This document shows positions 1-8,539 of a stretch of DNA of 64,000 nt, in pieces; position 1 is the first letter of the stretch; each line of letters opens with the position of its first letter. A program made the translations under genes and the position numbers. The stretch comes from Desulfosoma sp. (GTDB lineage: Bacteria > Desulfobacterota > Syntrophobacteria > Syntrophobacterales > DSM-9756): positions 232,893-296,892 of the forward strand of contig JBBFKY010000004.1 in the NCBI GenBank assembly GCA_037481875.1. The letters are read 5' to 3'. Below the pieces are notes generated by a model. It was not told the origin of the DNA. It did no database searches and saw only the letters and a list, made by a program, of their open reading frames with translations.

Positions 1-53
1 CCGGCACGAAACTAGATGATCTTAGTCGTCACAGTCGGGCATTCCTGCCCGTA

Positions 54-77
54 GGGGCGGACCCATGTGTCCGCCCC
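54..77. repeat. dispersed palindromic repeat, copy 1
   Basis: A 9-bp inverted repeat (GGGGCGGAC / GTCCGCCCC) is separated by CCATGT and preceded by GTA. The same element recurs near 143, 37773 and 37866. It lies outside genes and looks like a REP-type dispersed palindrome. Function unknown. Confidence 0.75.
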
Positions 78-142
78 GGACAACACCACCGAGAACCGAG
101 ATCTTCCCCTGGTTTGTCACATCATCGTCAACAACCCGAAAT

Positions 143-162
143 GGCGGACCCATGTGTCCGCC
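143..162. repeat. dispersed palindromic repeat, copy 2
   Basis: Shorter copy of the element at 54-77, with 7-bp arms GGCGGAC / GTCCGCC around the same CCATGT loop. It lies between the window start and the end of pabC. Nothing else is recognisable in bases 1-269. Confidence 0.7.
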
Positions 163-269
163 CTCAAAAGATCCGGTTTCGGGAAATCACCGGCAGGCAT
201 ACACCGGTGCGCCCCCTCAGAGGGCACTTCTCAGCGGGATATACCGCCAGGCAGGAAGATTGACTCAAC

Positions 270-1175
270 CTACGGGTCCTGAAGACCTCTGCGAAAAAAA
301 AGATCCCGATACCGGGAGGCCTCAAAGCCCAAAAGCCGCGGCAAAGGTCTGCCGTCAATGGCGCGGATGGGCATAATGCCCAAAAGGGCGTTGGTCATCC
401 AAACGGCATGAAAATTAGAAAGGTCTTTTTCCTGAAGATCTTTTTCCTCCACTATCCAGCCGTCCTCGCGAAGGAGTTCCACAAGGCGCCCTTCGGTGGT
501 GCCTTTAAGACGATATGGGCTCGCGGACACCGCACAATGTCCTTCGGTCAAGAACAAAAGATTTCCCGTAGCCGTTTCGGCCATACGTCCATCTTTGTCG
601 TAAATGAGGGATTCATCATAACCCGCGTCCAAAGCCTGTTGGCGAGCCCATAAATAAAAAAGATAGTTGAGGGTTTTCATGGCCGCCGTAGGAGGCGTCC
701 ATCCTTTGGACAGGGTGCACAGCGTCCATCCTCGGTCATATTCTTCCGAGGATGGTGGTGTGTAAGGTTCCGCCAGAATCCCTATGGTGGGGGTCGTAGA
801 CCGTGGAAGTCCTACGCCCGAGATAGGACCCCGAGTTAAGAGAATCTTCACACGGGCAATTCCTTGATGTAGCCCGTTCCTTTTCAAAACGGCGCTGATA
901 CGCTCCCTCCATACCCAAGGTGATTCTAGACAAACCCAGGTCGCGTTTTCGTCGCCTTTATCGAAAAACCGAAGCTGTATTGCGGCTTCCCTGAGTCGTT
1001 TCCAATGGTCCGTGACGTACAGGGGTTGACCATTTTCGGCACGAAGGGTTTCAAACAAGCCGTCCCCGTACAGCAAACCTCGGTCAAAAGGCGAAATGCA
1101 CACTTCGTCTTCCGGTAAGAGTTTGTTATTCCACCAGACAATTCGTTTTTTGGAAACGGCTCGGCCGGCGCTCAT
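270..1175 (-). CDS. pabC: aminodeoxychorismate lyase / class IV aminotransferase
   Basis: A 301-residue fold-type IV PLP enzyme. In folate synthesis, PabC converts 4-amino-4-deoxychorismate to p-aminobenzoate and pyruvate in the cytoplasm. The N-terminal DRGLLYGDGLFET block, the likely PLP lysine in MKTLNYL near residue 166 and the MAETATGN block near 200 are all family signatures. The ATG overlaps the pabB stop as ATGA, so the two are translationally coupled. Together with pabB and pabA this makes a complete PABA set, which favours PabC over the related branched-chain (IlvE) and D-amino-acid transaminases. Those are not excluded by sequence reading alone. Confidence 0.85.
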   Translation of the reverse strand: MSAGRAVSKKRIVWWNNKLLPEDEVCISPFDRGLLYGDGLFETLRAENGQPLYVTDHWKRLREAAIQLRFFDKGDENATWVCLESPWVWRERISAVLKRNGLHQGIARVKILLTRGPISGVGLPRSTTPTIGILAEPYTPPSSEEYDRGWTLCTLSKGWTPPTAAMKTLNYLFYLWARQQALDAGYDESLIYDKDGRMAETATGNLLFLTEGHCAVSASPYRLKGTTEGRLVELLREDGWIVEEKDLQEKDLSNFHAVWMTNALLGIMPIRAIDGRPLPRLLGFEASRYRDLFFRRGLQDP

Positions 1176-2605
1176 CGACAGGACTCCTCGTGATGTTGCG
1201 CCATGGCTCGAAACAGAGTGCGCCCTTTATGCAGTGTTTCCTCATATTCCGCGCTTTCGTCGGAATCGTAGACCACACCGCCTCCGACGGCGAAGTGCAA
1301 CCGTCCATCCTTGAGAATAGCCGTGCGAATGGCGATGTTCATGTCCATGGTGTCATGCCAACCCAGGTAGCCGATGGATCCCGTGTAGACATGTCTCACG
1401 TGAGGCTCCAATTCATCGATGATTTCCATGGCGCGAATCTTTGGGCATCCGGTAATGGAACCTCCAGGAAAAGTAGCTCGAAAAATATCCCCCGGCGTTA
1501 CGTTCGGTTTCAGCTTTCCGGTCACAATAGACACCAAGTGCCAGACGTTTTCATAACCTTCCAGGCGTTTGTGGTCCTTGACCACAATGGATCGGGGTTT
1601 GCAGACCCTTCCTAGGTCGTTGCGCAACAGATCCACAATCATGGAAAGTTCGGCATCATCTTTGGGGTTATGACAAAGGTCTTCGCGCAATCTTCGGTCT
1701 TCGTCCACGCTGGTGCCTCGAGGCCGTGTTCCCTTGATGGGTCGTGTTTCGATTTCATCGCCACGTCGGCACAGGAATCGTTCCATGGACGTAGAAAGAA
1801 TGATTTGGTCCGGAAAGTGCAAATAGGCATAAAAAGGGGCGGGATTTCTTTGAAAGAGCCGCGTCCAGAGAATCCAAGGATCGCCTCGAAACGGTGCCGA
1901 AAATCTTTGGGATAGATTCACCTGATAAACATCGCCGTTTTTGATGTAGCGGCGGATTTTCGCCACAGCCTCCATGTAGGCATCTCGTGAGAAATTGCTT
2001 TGCAGCTTTCCGGCATGGAGATTGTCACAAGGTTGAAAAGGAGCTTGATATGGGGAAGATGCCGCTATGGGCTTCAAACCAATTGTTTCCAAGGTTAAAT
2101 GAACGGTTTTTCCGGCACGCCTTTCAAAAATAAGAATATCTTGAGGAAGAAAAAAAAGGCTTTCTGGAAGATCGAGGTCGTCGTCGGCGTTTTGAGGCAA
2201 GACTTCGAATACGTTTTTTAATTCGTAGGCAAGATAACCCACAAGGCCGCCCGAAAAAGGTTCCAACAACAAAGGGACGTGAGGATGGGTGGCTTCGAGA
2301 AGCCTGTCGAGCACTTCGAGAGGATGCTTGTTTTGGGTGATGGTATCCTCGGCGGTGGTGATTTGGACATGAAATCCTTTGGAGCGAAAAACGACAAGCG
2401 GGTTCCAAAACGCCATGGAATAACGGGCGCAATCCAGGTCGGTTCCGCTGAGAAACACTGCGCTGTAGGGAAAACGCGCCAAGGGAGCCACCCTTTCCAG
2501 AAACGAAGCATCGGTTTCGTTTCTGAAAACTCCGGCGATGCTGACGCCTCGAACCGCCCCTCGAACCACGTCATCCATAAACATAAACCGGCTCCTGGTC
2601 GCCAA
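1172..2605 (-). CDS. pabB: aminodeoxychorismate synthase component I
   Basis: A 477-residue chorismate-utilising enzyme that aminates chorismate to 4-amino-4-deoxychorismate, using ammonia from PabA. The C-terminal chorismate-binding domain is complete. It contains RPIKGTRPRG (the PIKGT lysine is typical of PabB, whereas anthranilate synthase TrpE usually has PIAGT), DLLRNDLGRVC, FPGGSITGCPKIRAMEII and a terminal GGGVVYDSD-type segment. The N-terminal half is the less conserved TrpE-like domain. It overlaps pabC by 4 nt and follows pabA after about 180 nt. The PIKGT motif and the pabC/pabA neighbours argue against TrpE. Confidence 0.92.
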   Translation of the reverse strand: MATRSRFMFMDDVVRGAVRGVSIAGVFRNETDASFLERVAPLARFPYSAVFLSGTDLDCARYSMAFWNPLVVFRSKGFHVQITTAEDTITQNKHPLEVLDRLLEATHPHVPLLLEPFSGGLVGYLAYELKNVFEVLPQNADDDLDLPESLFFLPQDILIFERRAGKTVHLTLETIGLKPIAASSPYQAPFQPCDNLHAGKLQSNFSRDAYMEAVAKIRRYIKNGDVYQVNLSQRFSAPFRGDPWILWTRLFQRNPAPFYAYLHFPDQIILSTSMERFLCRRGDEIETRPIKGTRPRGTSVDEDRRLREDLCHNPKDDAELSMIVDLLRNDLGRVCKPRSIVVKDHKRLEGYENVWHLVSIVTGKLKPNVTPGDIFRATFPGGSITGCPKIRAMEIIDELEPHVRHVYTGSIGYLGWHDTMDMNIAIRTAILKDGRLHFAVGGGVVYDSDESAEYEETLHKGRTLFRAMAQHHEESCR

Positions 2606-2788
2606 GAGTCCATGGCATGCGGATCCAAGGCCCCTCTGGAAGCTTGTTCGAGAACTCGGAATCGCTCCTCGCCCCTACTTTGAAACGGCCTTCGATGCAA
2701 CGCCCGTTATCCGTGCTCGAACAAGCTTCAAAACCTCCATGCAAAGGCCTCATTCGAACTTCCATAGTTTTTTCGAACCCATGGCACC

Positions 2789-3472
2789 TCATGGCAGTGG
2801 CATCTTCAGGTTTTGTGGCCTTGGCTCACAAAAAGGTTCCTGGATCTGAATCCAGCGAGGAAACCGATCGCCTGGAAGGTTGGACGGTGCCGGCGAATAA
2901 GAAAACAAGGGGTGGGATGCCAAAAAACGTGCAGCCATTTCCAAACCGTATTGAGAAAGGAAGGATTCCGGGTGAAACTGCACGCCCCACACGGGAAGCT
3001 TCTTGTGCTCCAAGGCCATCACTACACCGTCTTCGGCCCAAGCGGTTTCCAGAAGATCCGGAGAACTCACATGGCATTGCAGGGAATGGTATCTGGCCAC
3101 TTGAAAAGGCGAGGGTAGGCCCTCAAAGAGACCCGTGCCCAGGTGATGGATCCAAGAGCGTTTTCCATGCACGGGCAGAGGAGCCCGCCCCGTAGATCCC
3201 CCGTAAACTTCGTTGATCACCTGCATACCTAAGCACACGCCCAAAATGGGCACTTTGCCTGCGAAGGATCGCACCACGTCCTTGCTGATACCCGAATGGG
3301 CCGGAGAACGTGGCCCGGGACTGATGACGATCCAGTCCGGGTTCAGGGAGGCAAGGGCTGTCAAGGAAATCTTATCGTGTCGAAAGACCAGAACATCCAG
3401 GTCAAACTCGCAAAACAGCTGGAAAAGGTTGAAGGTAAAGGAATCGTAGTTGTCGATCAATATGAGACGCAT
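2789..3472 (-). CDS. pabA: aminodeoxychorismate synthase glutamine amidotransferase component II
   Basis: Class I glutamine amidotransferase of 227 residues that supplies ammonia to PabB. Visible motifs are ILIDNYDSFTFN at the N-terminus, SPGPRSP (oxyanion region), the nucleophile block GVCLGMQ and the His-Glu pair in GVQFHPES. The start is set at the ATG at 3472, preceded by an AAGGAAGG ribosome binding site. A longer in-frame extension upstream lacks family similarity. The roughly 40-residue tail after the catalytic HPES domain, rich in Pro and Arg, is longer than usual. TrpG/PabA proteins can be amphibolic, but the pabB/pabC context supports PABA synthesis. Confidence 0.9.
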   Translation of the reverse strand: MRLILIDNYDSFTFNLFQLFCEFDLDVLVFRHDKISLTALASLNPDWIVISPGPRSPAHSGISKDVVRSFAGKVPILGVCLGMQVINEVYGGSTGRAPLPVHGKRSWIHHLGTGLFEGLPSPFQVARYHSLQCHVSSPDLLETAWAEDGVVMALEHKKLPVWGVQFHPESFLSQYGLEMAARFLASHPLFSYSPAPSNLPGDRFPRWIQIQEPFCEPRPQNLKMPLP

Positions 3473-3514
3473 AAGCCTTCCTTTCGGGAAAGTGAGGCTT
3501 TTCCCTGAAATAGA

Positions 3515-3546
3515 AAAGCCACCCCGCCATGAGGCTGGGTGGCTTT
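3515..3546 (-). terminator. rho-independent terminator after the methyltransferase gene
   Basis: A 10-bp perfect stem (AAAGCCACCC / GGGTGGCTTT) with a 12-nt loop. Read on the minus strand it runs into a T-rich tract (TTTTCTATTTC). It separates the methyltransferase from the pab operon. Confidence 0.75.
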
Positions 3547-3608
3547 CGCCTGGCATACCTCGAATCTTATATGCCCTTTTTTGATCTCCTCGTCAACGCC
3601 GTTTACCC

Positions 3609-4592
3609 TTAGACATAAGCCTGAATGAGGCAATCCATTTGAGGACCTTTACGGATCCAATCCACCCTGCGAAACCCGGATTCCTTCAAAGCAGCCTCCG
3701 TCTCTTCAAAGGTGTACGTGTCCCCACCGTGGGTATTGACCAGCATGTCGATGGCAAACAGAGCCCCTGCCGGAGGATGGGTTCGATCGGGCTCCATGAT
3801 GTGGTCTCGAATCACAAGACATCCACCGGGTTCCAAGACTTCTCGAATCTTACGATACAAGGCCAGGTTTTCTTCGGGGCTGTTTTGATGAATGATGGCC
3901 GAAAGAAGCGCCAGATCGCATCCGAGAGGTAATGGGTCTTTGTAGAAGTCTCCGGCAACCAGACGCACGCGATCCATGAGCCCATGAGCTTGAAGACGTT
4001 CCTGGGCCATGGGAAGAACATCGGGTAGATCATAGAGCACGGCGTGCATGGACGGGTTTCGTTCCAGAAAAGCGATGGTGTAGGTGCCCGAGGCGCCCCC
4101 GATATCCAAAAGTTTTCGAAAAGGTGAAAGATCCAGGGAAGCGGCGATGTCTCGAGAAAGGTTTTTCCCTACCACATGCATAGCTCCAATAAAGGCCCTC
4201 AAGGCCTCGGGAGCGGAATGGACAATACTCAGGCGATGCGGGTTGGTACCTTGGCGAACCGTTTCCGTCAAATGATGCCAGTTGTGCCAGATGTGAGCCA
4301 GATGCAGCACCATGGGAAGAACCGAATCCGAATGGTTGGAAGAGAAAACGGCGCCTTTTTCCGTCAGAGCGTAGATTTCATCAGATTTTTCGAGATGCCC
4401 GAAGGTGACTAGGCAATCCAAAAGGCGGGTTAGAGCTCGAAGGTCCGTTCCCGTGATCCGGGCCAACTCATGAGCCGAAGAAGCCTTGTGATCCAACAAG
4501 GTAAAAAGATCCAGCTCCGCCGCACTGAGAATCACACGACTTTTCATGAAGCTGCGCACATCTTCCAAAGGATCGTTTTGATGGCTTGTCAT
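3609..4592 (-). CDS. SAM-dependent O-methyltransferase (family 2)
   Basis: A 327-residue class I methyltransferase of the hydroxyneurosporene / hydroxyindole O-methyltransferase group. The N-terminal winged-helix dimerisation region has the SRVILSAAELDLFTLL pattern. The SAM site is LLDIGGASGTYTIAF in the middle of the protein, followed by an acidic LYDLPDV and the GDFYKDPLP and IIHQ segments. The ATG at 4592 is chosen because an AAAGGGG ribosome binding site precedes it; a start 13 codons upstream lacks one. It forms its own unit, with a terminator downstream. The substrate cannot be told from sequence: quinone, pigment, small phenol and corrinoid-linked roles are all possible. Confidence 0.8.
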   Translation of the reverse strand: MTSHQNDPLEDVRSFMKSRVILSAAELDLFTLLDHKASSAHELARITGTDLRALTRLLDCLVTFGHLEKSDEIYALTEKGAVFSSNHSDSVLPMVLHLAHIWHNWHHLTETVRQGTNPHRLSIVHSAPEALRAFIGAMHVVGKNLSRDIAASLDLSPFRKLLDIGGASGTYTIAFLERNPSMHAVLYDLPDVLPMAQERLQAHGLMDRVRLVAGDFYKDPLPLGCDLALLSAIIHQNSPEENLALYRKIREVLEPGGCLVIRDHIMEPDRTHPPAGALFAIDMLVNTHGGDTYTFEETEAALKESGFRRVDWIRKGPQMDCLIQAYV

Positions 4593-5115
4593 ACGGTGCC
4601 CCTTTCGTGAAATGTGTTCAAAAATGCACAAAATAATCTGACAGTCTTGACCGTCTTTGAAGAGGTCGTTAAAGTCTGCCCGATTGGGTGAGCGGGATTC
4701 ATTGAAGCCTTGATTAGGTTAGCAAGCTCCTCTAACTCTTGTCAATCGGGAAGCGACGCTGCATTCGAAGCAGGTGAGCGACCTGTGCTGGCAAGGGTTT
4801 GAGCTGGAAGCTTGTCCGGGAACCTAAAATGAGCCGTTCGAGTCCAAGACGTGGGAGCACGGCGCGCCGTGCTCCATGCCGTAAAACTTTTGTTGTCCTG
4901 GGAGCGAGGGCGTCCCGCCAGCATCAATGGCGGGCCGGAGACTCGACCTGTTGGGAAGGAGCTCCGTGTTAGGTTTTTTGGGGTCGGGCGACGCCTCGGC
5001 CCTAGGTGACGGCATGTGACACAGCGGTCCTTGGACGTTCTCGGACAGCCTTCCGGGGTAAAAGAGTGGATATCGGACACAGTTCAGGAATTTGAAAAAC
5101 GGCAGGGGATGGAGC
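4593..5115. other. intergenic stretch between divergent genes
   Basis: About 520 bases with no convincing gene. It separates the minus-strand methyltransferase from the plus-strand redox operon. The only clear structure is the 22-bp palindrome at 4854-4875. Promoters for both units must lie here, but no clean consensus pair was identified. Confidence 0.6.
4854..4875. repeat. 22-bp perfect palindrome, copy 1 (core GCACGGCGCGCCGTGC)
   Basis: A perfect dyad with 11-bp arms and no loop. The 16-bp core is identical to the palindrome at 8490-8511; only two outer base pairs differ, and the change is compensated on both arms. It sits upstream of the Tmc-like operon. It could be an operator, a REP-like element or a methylation target. 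Confidence 0.8.
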
Positions 5116-5775
5116 ATGCAGACGTGGTATGCGTTTTTGACGGGACCGGCTCTATGGGTGACGTTCATTGTTTTTCTCGGGGGACTTGTGGTGCGGCTGG
5201 CCTTCCTTTACGGACTTAGCCGGGAAAGGGACCGCATCTTTTACAACCACATGGACTGGAAATGGGGGTTCAGGTCGATCCTTCACTGGCTCATTCCATG
5301 GGGGAGCGCTTCCATGCGATTGCAGCCTGTATTCAGTGCCGTGTTTATCCTTTTTCACGTGGGGCTACTGGCGGTTCCGCTTTTCCTTTCAGCACATAAT
5401 CTTTTGTGGGATCGAGCCTTTGGGGTGAGTTTGTGGTCCATGAGTGATGCCTGGGCGGATGCTTTGACCATAATGGTCCTAGGGTGCGGTGTATTCCTTT
5501 TCGTGCGCCGGATGATTCGACCGGAGGTTCGTATTCTCACCACAGCTTGGGACTACAGCCTTTTGGCACTCACCTTGGCTCCTTTTGTGACCGGCTTTTT
5601 GGCCTATCACCAATGGGGTCCTTACGAACTTATGATGGTTCTTCATGTGCTTTCAGGGGAAATCCTTCTCATCCTCATTCCCTTTACGAAGTTGGGTCAC
5701 ATGGTCCTGTTTTTCTTCACGCGGGCTTTCATCGGATTTGAAATGGGCGCTCGGCGAGGGGCTCGAGCGTGGTAA
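5116..5775 (+). CDS. TmcC-like cytochrome b membrane subunit
   Basis: A 219-residue integral membrane protein with about five transmembrane segments, resembling the NarI-type di-heme cytochrome b subunits (TmcC, DsrM, HdrE). It would pass electrons between periplasmic cytochrome c3 and the cytoplasmic Fe-S subunit or the quinone pool. Candidate heme-ligand histidines lie in membrane segments (IFYNHMDW, ILFHVGLL, MVLHVLSG, KLGHMVLF). The ATG at 5116 has AGGGG seven bases upstream and gives the typical MQTWYAFLTGP start; a TTG 24 bases upstream is less likely. Its end overlaps the next gene by 7 nt. Operon content (Fe-S protein, cytochrome c3) supports the Tmc assignment over nitrate reductase gamma. 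Confidence 0.8.
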   Translation: MQTWYAFLTGPALWVTFIVFLGGLVVRLAFLYGLSRERDRIFYNHMDWKWGFRSILHWLIPWGSASMRLQPVFSAVFILFHVGLLAVPLFLSAHNLLWDRAFGVSLWSMSDAWADALTIMVLGCGVFLFVRRMIRPEVRILTTAWDYSLLALTLAPFVTGFLAYHQWGPYELMMVLHVLSGEILLILIPFTKLGHMVLFFFTRAFIGFEMGARRGARAW

Positions 5776-7163
5776 CTGTGGGTGAGGTTTCAGCGTTCGA
5801 AGCGCAGGCAATGAATGAGGGAGCGGCGGCAGTGGAGCAACGAAACGATTCGCATCGTCCCGTAGACGTTAAAAAGATTCAACAACTCTTGGATGCCAAC
5901 AACGGAGCCCGTGTGCGCACATGGCTAGGCATTTGCTCTCGGTGTGGTTTGTGTGCGGAAAGTTGCTTTTTTTACCTGGCCCATAACCGAAATCCTCGGT
6001 TAAGCCCGGCTTATAAGTTCAAAGCGACCCTTGGGGAACTCTACAAACGTAAAGGGCGTGTGGACTGGGATTTTCTCCAACGTTGCGCCGACATTGTCTG
6101 GGGAGAGTGTACCACATGCAAGCGATGTTCTATGTTCTGCCCTTTTGGCATTGATGTAGCCACCCTGATCGCCACCACGCGAACCATCCTTTACTCCCAA
6201 GGCATCACGCCTCAAGGACTGGCTCGAGCCGTGGTCAATTACCGAGAAACAGGGAACCAGATGGGCATGAGCACCGAAGACTTTGTGGATACCTGTGAAT
6301 GGATGGCCGAAGAGAGTCAGGATGAAGTCAGCGGTGTGACCATTCCCATCGACAAAAAAGGCGCCAAGTACATGTACACGGTGAATCCTCGAGAACCCAT
6401 GTTTTACCCTCAGGACTTGGCCATGGCCGCAAAAATCCTGACCGTCGCCGAAGAAGATTGGACCATGCCTTCCACGGGCTGGGATTGTACCAATCTGCCC
6501 ATGTTCGCGGGCGATCGTGCTTTGGCCGGGCAGGTGGTTCGCAACATGTATGAGAAAGCGGTGGAACTGGGTGTTCAAGCCATTTTGATTACGGAATGCG
6601 GTCATGCCTATCGTTCCGCCCTTTTTGAAGGCCCGTATCTGGCAGGGTACCCAGATGGAAAACCTCCGGTTCCCATCGTGCATTCCGTGCAATTGTTTTA
6701 CGAATACATTCGAGACGGTCGTATTCGCATCGATCCTGCCAAGAAGTTGAAAGAGCCTGTGACCTATCAAGACCCGTGCAATGTGTCTCGAAATGGCGGT
6801 TTATGGGAAGAGGGAAGAAAGCTGGTGCAGTTCTTGGCCGAAGATTTTCGGGACATGGAGCCCAATCGAGATCATAACCATTGCTGCGGGGGTGGAGGCG
6901 GCTACATTCCCATGGGACCCGAATACAAGGCGCGGCGAATGGCGTCAGGGCGCGTAAAAGCCGAACAGATTCGGGCTACCGGAGCCAAGATCGTTATCGC
7001 TCCGTGCCACAACTGCTTCGACCAACTGAGTGACCTCAACAAGGAATATCAGCTCGGCGTTAAGGTCATGTCCCTCAAGGAAATCATCTGTGAGCTTATG
7101 GTGATTCCGGAAAAGTTCCAGCCAAGTGACGAAGGGGAAGGGGAAGGGGAAAAGGAGGCATAG
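5769..7163 (+). CDS. TmcB/HdrD-like iron-sulfur protein (CCG domains)
   Basis: A 464-residue cytoplasmic Fe-S subunit of the heterodisulfide-reductase D family. Two [4Fe-4S] ferredoxin-type motifs are seen: CSRCGLCAESC (C56-C66) and CTTCKRCSMFC (C114-C124). A C-terminal CCG domain has DPCN, NHCCGGGGGY and APCHNC; an earlier CCG-like region (WDCTN, TECGHAY) is degenerate. The start is a GTG overlapping tmcC; an ATG 14 codons in is possible. The tail is a run of Glu/Gly (EGEGEGEK). It probably transfers electrons between the cytoplasm and the membrane cytochrome b, linking periplasmic hydrogen or formate oxidation to sulfate respiration. Confidence 0.85.
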   Translation: MVTVGEVSAFEAQAMNEGAAAVEQRNDSHRPVDVKKIQQLLDANNGARVRTWLGICSRCGLCAESCFFYLAHNRNPRLSPAYKFKATLGELYKRKGRVDWDFLQRCADIVWGECTTCKRCSMFCPFGIDVATLIATTRTILYSQGITPQGLARAVVNYRETGNQMGMSTEDFVDTCEWMAEESQDEVSGVTIPIDKKGAKYMYTVNPREPMFYPQDLAMAAKILTVAEEDWTMPSTGWDCTNLPMFAGDRALAGQVVRNMYEKAVELGVQAILITECGHAYRSALFEGPYLAGYPDGKPPVPIVHSVQLFYEYIRDGRIRIDPAKKLKEPVTYQDPCNVSRNGGLWEEGRKLVQFLAEDFRDMEPNRDHNHCCGGGGGYIPMGPEYKARRMASGRVKAEQIRATGAKIVIAPCHNCFDQLSDLNKEYQLGVKVMSLKEIICELMVIPEKFQPSDEGEGEGEKEA

Positions 7164-7247
7164 AGGCGGGGGCTTTTTCACGATGGGTCGTCCATTCAGG
7201 GTAAGTATTATGAAATTCGAAGCACGGGACCGTGAGGGAGGGGAAGC

Positions 7248-7778
7248 ATGTATCAAAAAATACTTTTTTGCGCGGATCTCTATGCCAGTTCCGATTATGC
7301 CTTTGCTGCGGCACTGGATCTCGCGGAACGGTCCGGAGCTGAATTGATCATCCTTCATGTGTTGGAGTCCCGGCATAGATATTCGGGTCATGTGATCACT
7401 GAAGACGGGGAAACATGGGCGGGTCCGGAAGTCATTGAAAAGCTCAAGAAAAAACTTCGAGAATACTACCTGATTCGTATCGAACAGGAGGACCCTCAAA
7501 ACGTGCGCGTGGAAGTGCGTGCCGGCATTCCGTGGGTGGAAATCTGTCGGTTTGTGCGCAAGGAAAAAGTGGATCTCATTGTCATGGGCCCTTACACCAT
7601 CCATGACCCGAAAGCACCTCTAGACCTGGAAAAGCCTCATTTAGGCCAAAATGCTCGGGAAGTGTCCCTTCGTGCTCCCTGTCAGGTTTCTATAGTGACC
7701 TCCCCGAAGCAACGGTTGGCTCTGGAAAAGGTTGAAGAAGACGCGCGGAGCAGAAAGCGGAAAAGGAAAACGGTTTGA
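7248..7778 (+). CDS. universal stress protein (UspA family)
   Basis: A 176-residue single Usp domain. It begins YQKILFCADLYASSDYAFAAALDLA and carries the alpha/beta core ending in VDLIVMGPYTIHD and REVSLRAPCQVSIV. The classical ATP-binding G-2x-G-9x-G-(S/T) loop is not clear, so it may not bind ATP. A strong GGGAGGGG site precedes the ATG. It sits inside the redox operon between the Fe-S protein and the cytochrome c3, so it is probably a regulatory or stabilising partner of the complex. The C-terminus is a basic tail (RSRKRKRKT). Confidence 0.85.
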   Translation: MYQKILFCADLYASSDYAFAAALDLAERSGAELIILHVLESRHRYSGHVITEDGETWAGPEVIEKLKKKLREYYLIRIEQEDPQNVRVEVRAGIPWVEICRFVRKEKVDLIVMGPYTIHDPKAPLDLEKPHLGQNAREVSLRAPCQVSIVTSPKQRLALEKVEEDARSRKRKRKTV

Positions 7779-7806
7779 ACAGAGACAAAGGGTGGCAGGA
7801 GGTTTC

Positions 7807-8184
7807 ATGAAACGCGGTGTTCGAATCCTGTGTGGATGCGGGATCATCTTTTTCCTGGTTTCATGGGCGTGGTCTCAGGAGGATGTGATTGTCTTTAAGG
7901 GAGATGGAAAAGGAAAGCGGGAACGGCCCGCTGTGTCTTTCCCCCATGAAAGGCATGCTCAGCTTGTAGAATGCACCTTATGCCACCATGACTATGACGT
8001 CTACGGTGTCAACAAGGGTAGTGAAGGTCAAAAATGTGCCGACTGCCATGGCCGATCTTCTGCGCAAAACCCCATTCCTTTGCAAAGGGCCTTCCATGAA
8101 CAATGCCTATCGTGCCATGAACGCCTGCAGGCACGGAAGGGGCAAAACCTTCCTGTTATGTGCGGCCAATGTCACGTACGTTGA
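7807..8184 (+). CDS. tetraheme cytochrome c3 (TmcA-like)
   Basis: A 125-residue periplasmic class III cytochrome c. A signal peptide covers residues 1-23 (cleavage near SWAWSQ). Four CxxCH heme sites are present: CTLCH (56-60), CADCH (77-81), CLSCH (100-104) and CGQCH (119-123), with extra histidines at 47, 50, 61 and 97 as distal ligands. The ATG at 7807 has an AGGAGG site; an upstream in-frame start would spoil the signal peptide. As the last gene of the operon it is the expected electron donor or acceptor for the membrane complex. Maturation would need the CcsA/ResB system at the other end of the window. Confidence 0.88.
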   Translation: MKRGVRILCGCGIIFFLVSWAWSQEDVIVFKGDGKGKRERPAVSFPHERHAQLVECTLCHHDYDVYGVNKGSEGQKCADCHGRSSAQNPIPLQRAFHEQCLSCHERLQARKGQNLPVMCGQCHVR

Positions 8185-8211
8185 CGGATGTGTCTAAAGG
8201 TGTCGCCGAAC

Positions 8212-8237
8212 CCAGAGGCCGGCTTCACGGCCTCTGG
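8212..8237 (+). terminator. hairpin downstream of cytochrome c3 gene
   Basis: A 9-bp stem (CCAGAGGCC / GGCCTCTGG) with an 8-nt loop lies 28 bases after the cytochrome stop codon. There is no U-tract, so it may act only as a 3'-end stabiliser or a weak terminator. Confidence 0.5.
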
Positions 8238-8360
8238 TCGGGGCACATTTGGCGCAGGGCCGAGGAAACTCCTTGAATTGTCCTTGACATTTCCCTTTAG
8301 GCAAAGCACTAGGATCGTGTCCGGGAATTCGCAAGACCGAGGGCTTTAATGGCGTTTCAG

Positions 8361-8390
8361 GGTAGGGGCGCGCGCGGCCTTGCCCCTACC
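8361..8390. repeat. inverted repeat GGTAGGGGC / GCCCCTACC
   Basis: Nine-base-pair arms with a GC-rich 12-nt loop. It shares the GTAGGGGC lead with the dispersed repeats at 51-77, 37771 and 37864 but has a different interior, so it is probably a variant of that family. Confidence 0.65.
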
Positions 8391-8489
8391 TTGAAGTGGC
8401 ATCAGATGGATTGGTGTTGCGAGTTTTCGGATAGCTTCTAAGGAGCCACTTCGGGAAAATGAGCCAGGACAGGCCATGCTATTTCAGGA

Positions 8490-8511
8490 GGGGCACGGCG
8501 CGCCGTGCCCC
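8490..8511. repeat. 22-bp perfect palindrome, copy 2 (core GCACGGCGCGCCGTGC)
   Basis: A perfect dyad with 11-bp arms, sharing a 16-bp identical core with 4854-4875. The two copies bracket the Tmc-like operon at a distance of 3.6 kb. Confidence 0.8.
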
Positions 8512-8539
8512 GACGTCTGAAGTCCCTGGTTTTCCTGGG

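Noticed and set aside
6000..6770. 256-codon open frame on the minus strand within the Fe-S subunit gene
   Set aside because: It is antisense to a well-supported gene with cluster motifs and shows the His/Phe-rich bias of an antisense shadow.
8284..8315. Possible promoter before ndk (TTGACA with a distant TAGGAT)
   Set aside because: Spacing is 20 bases and the -10 match is poor; not reported as a feature.
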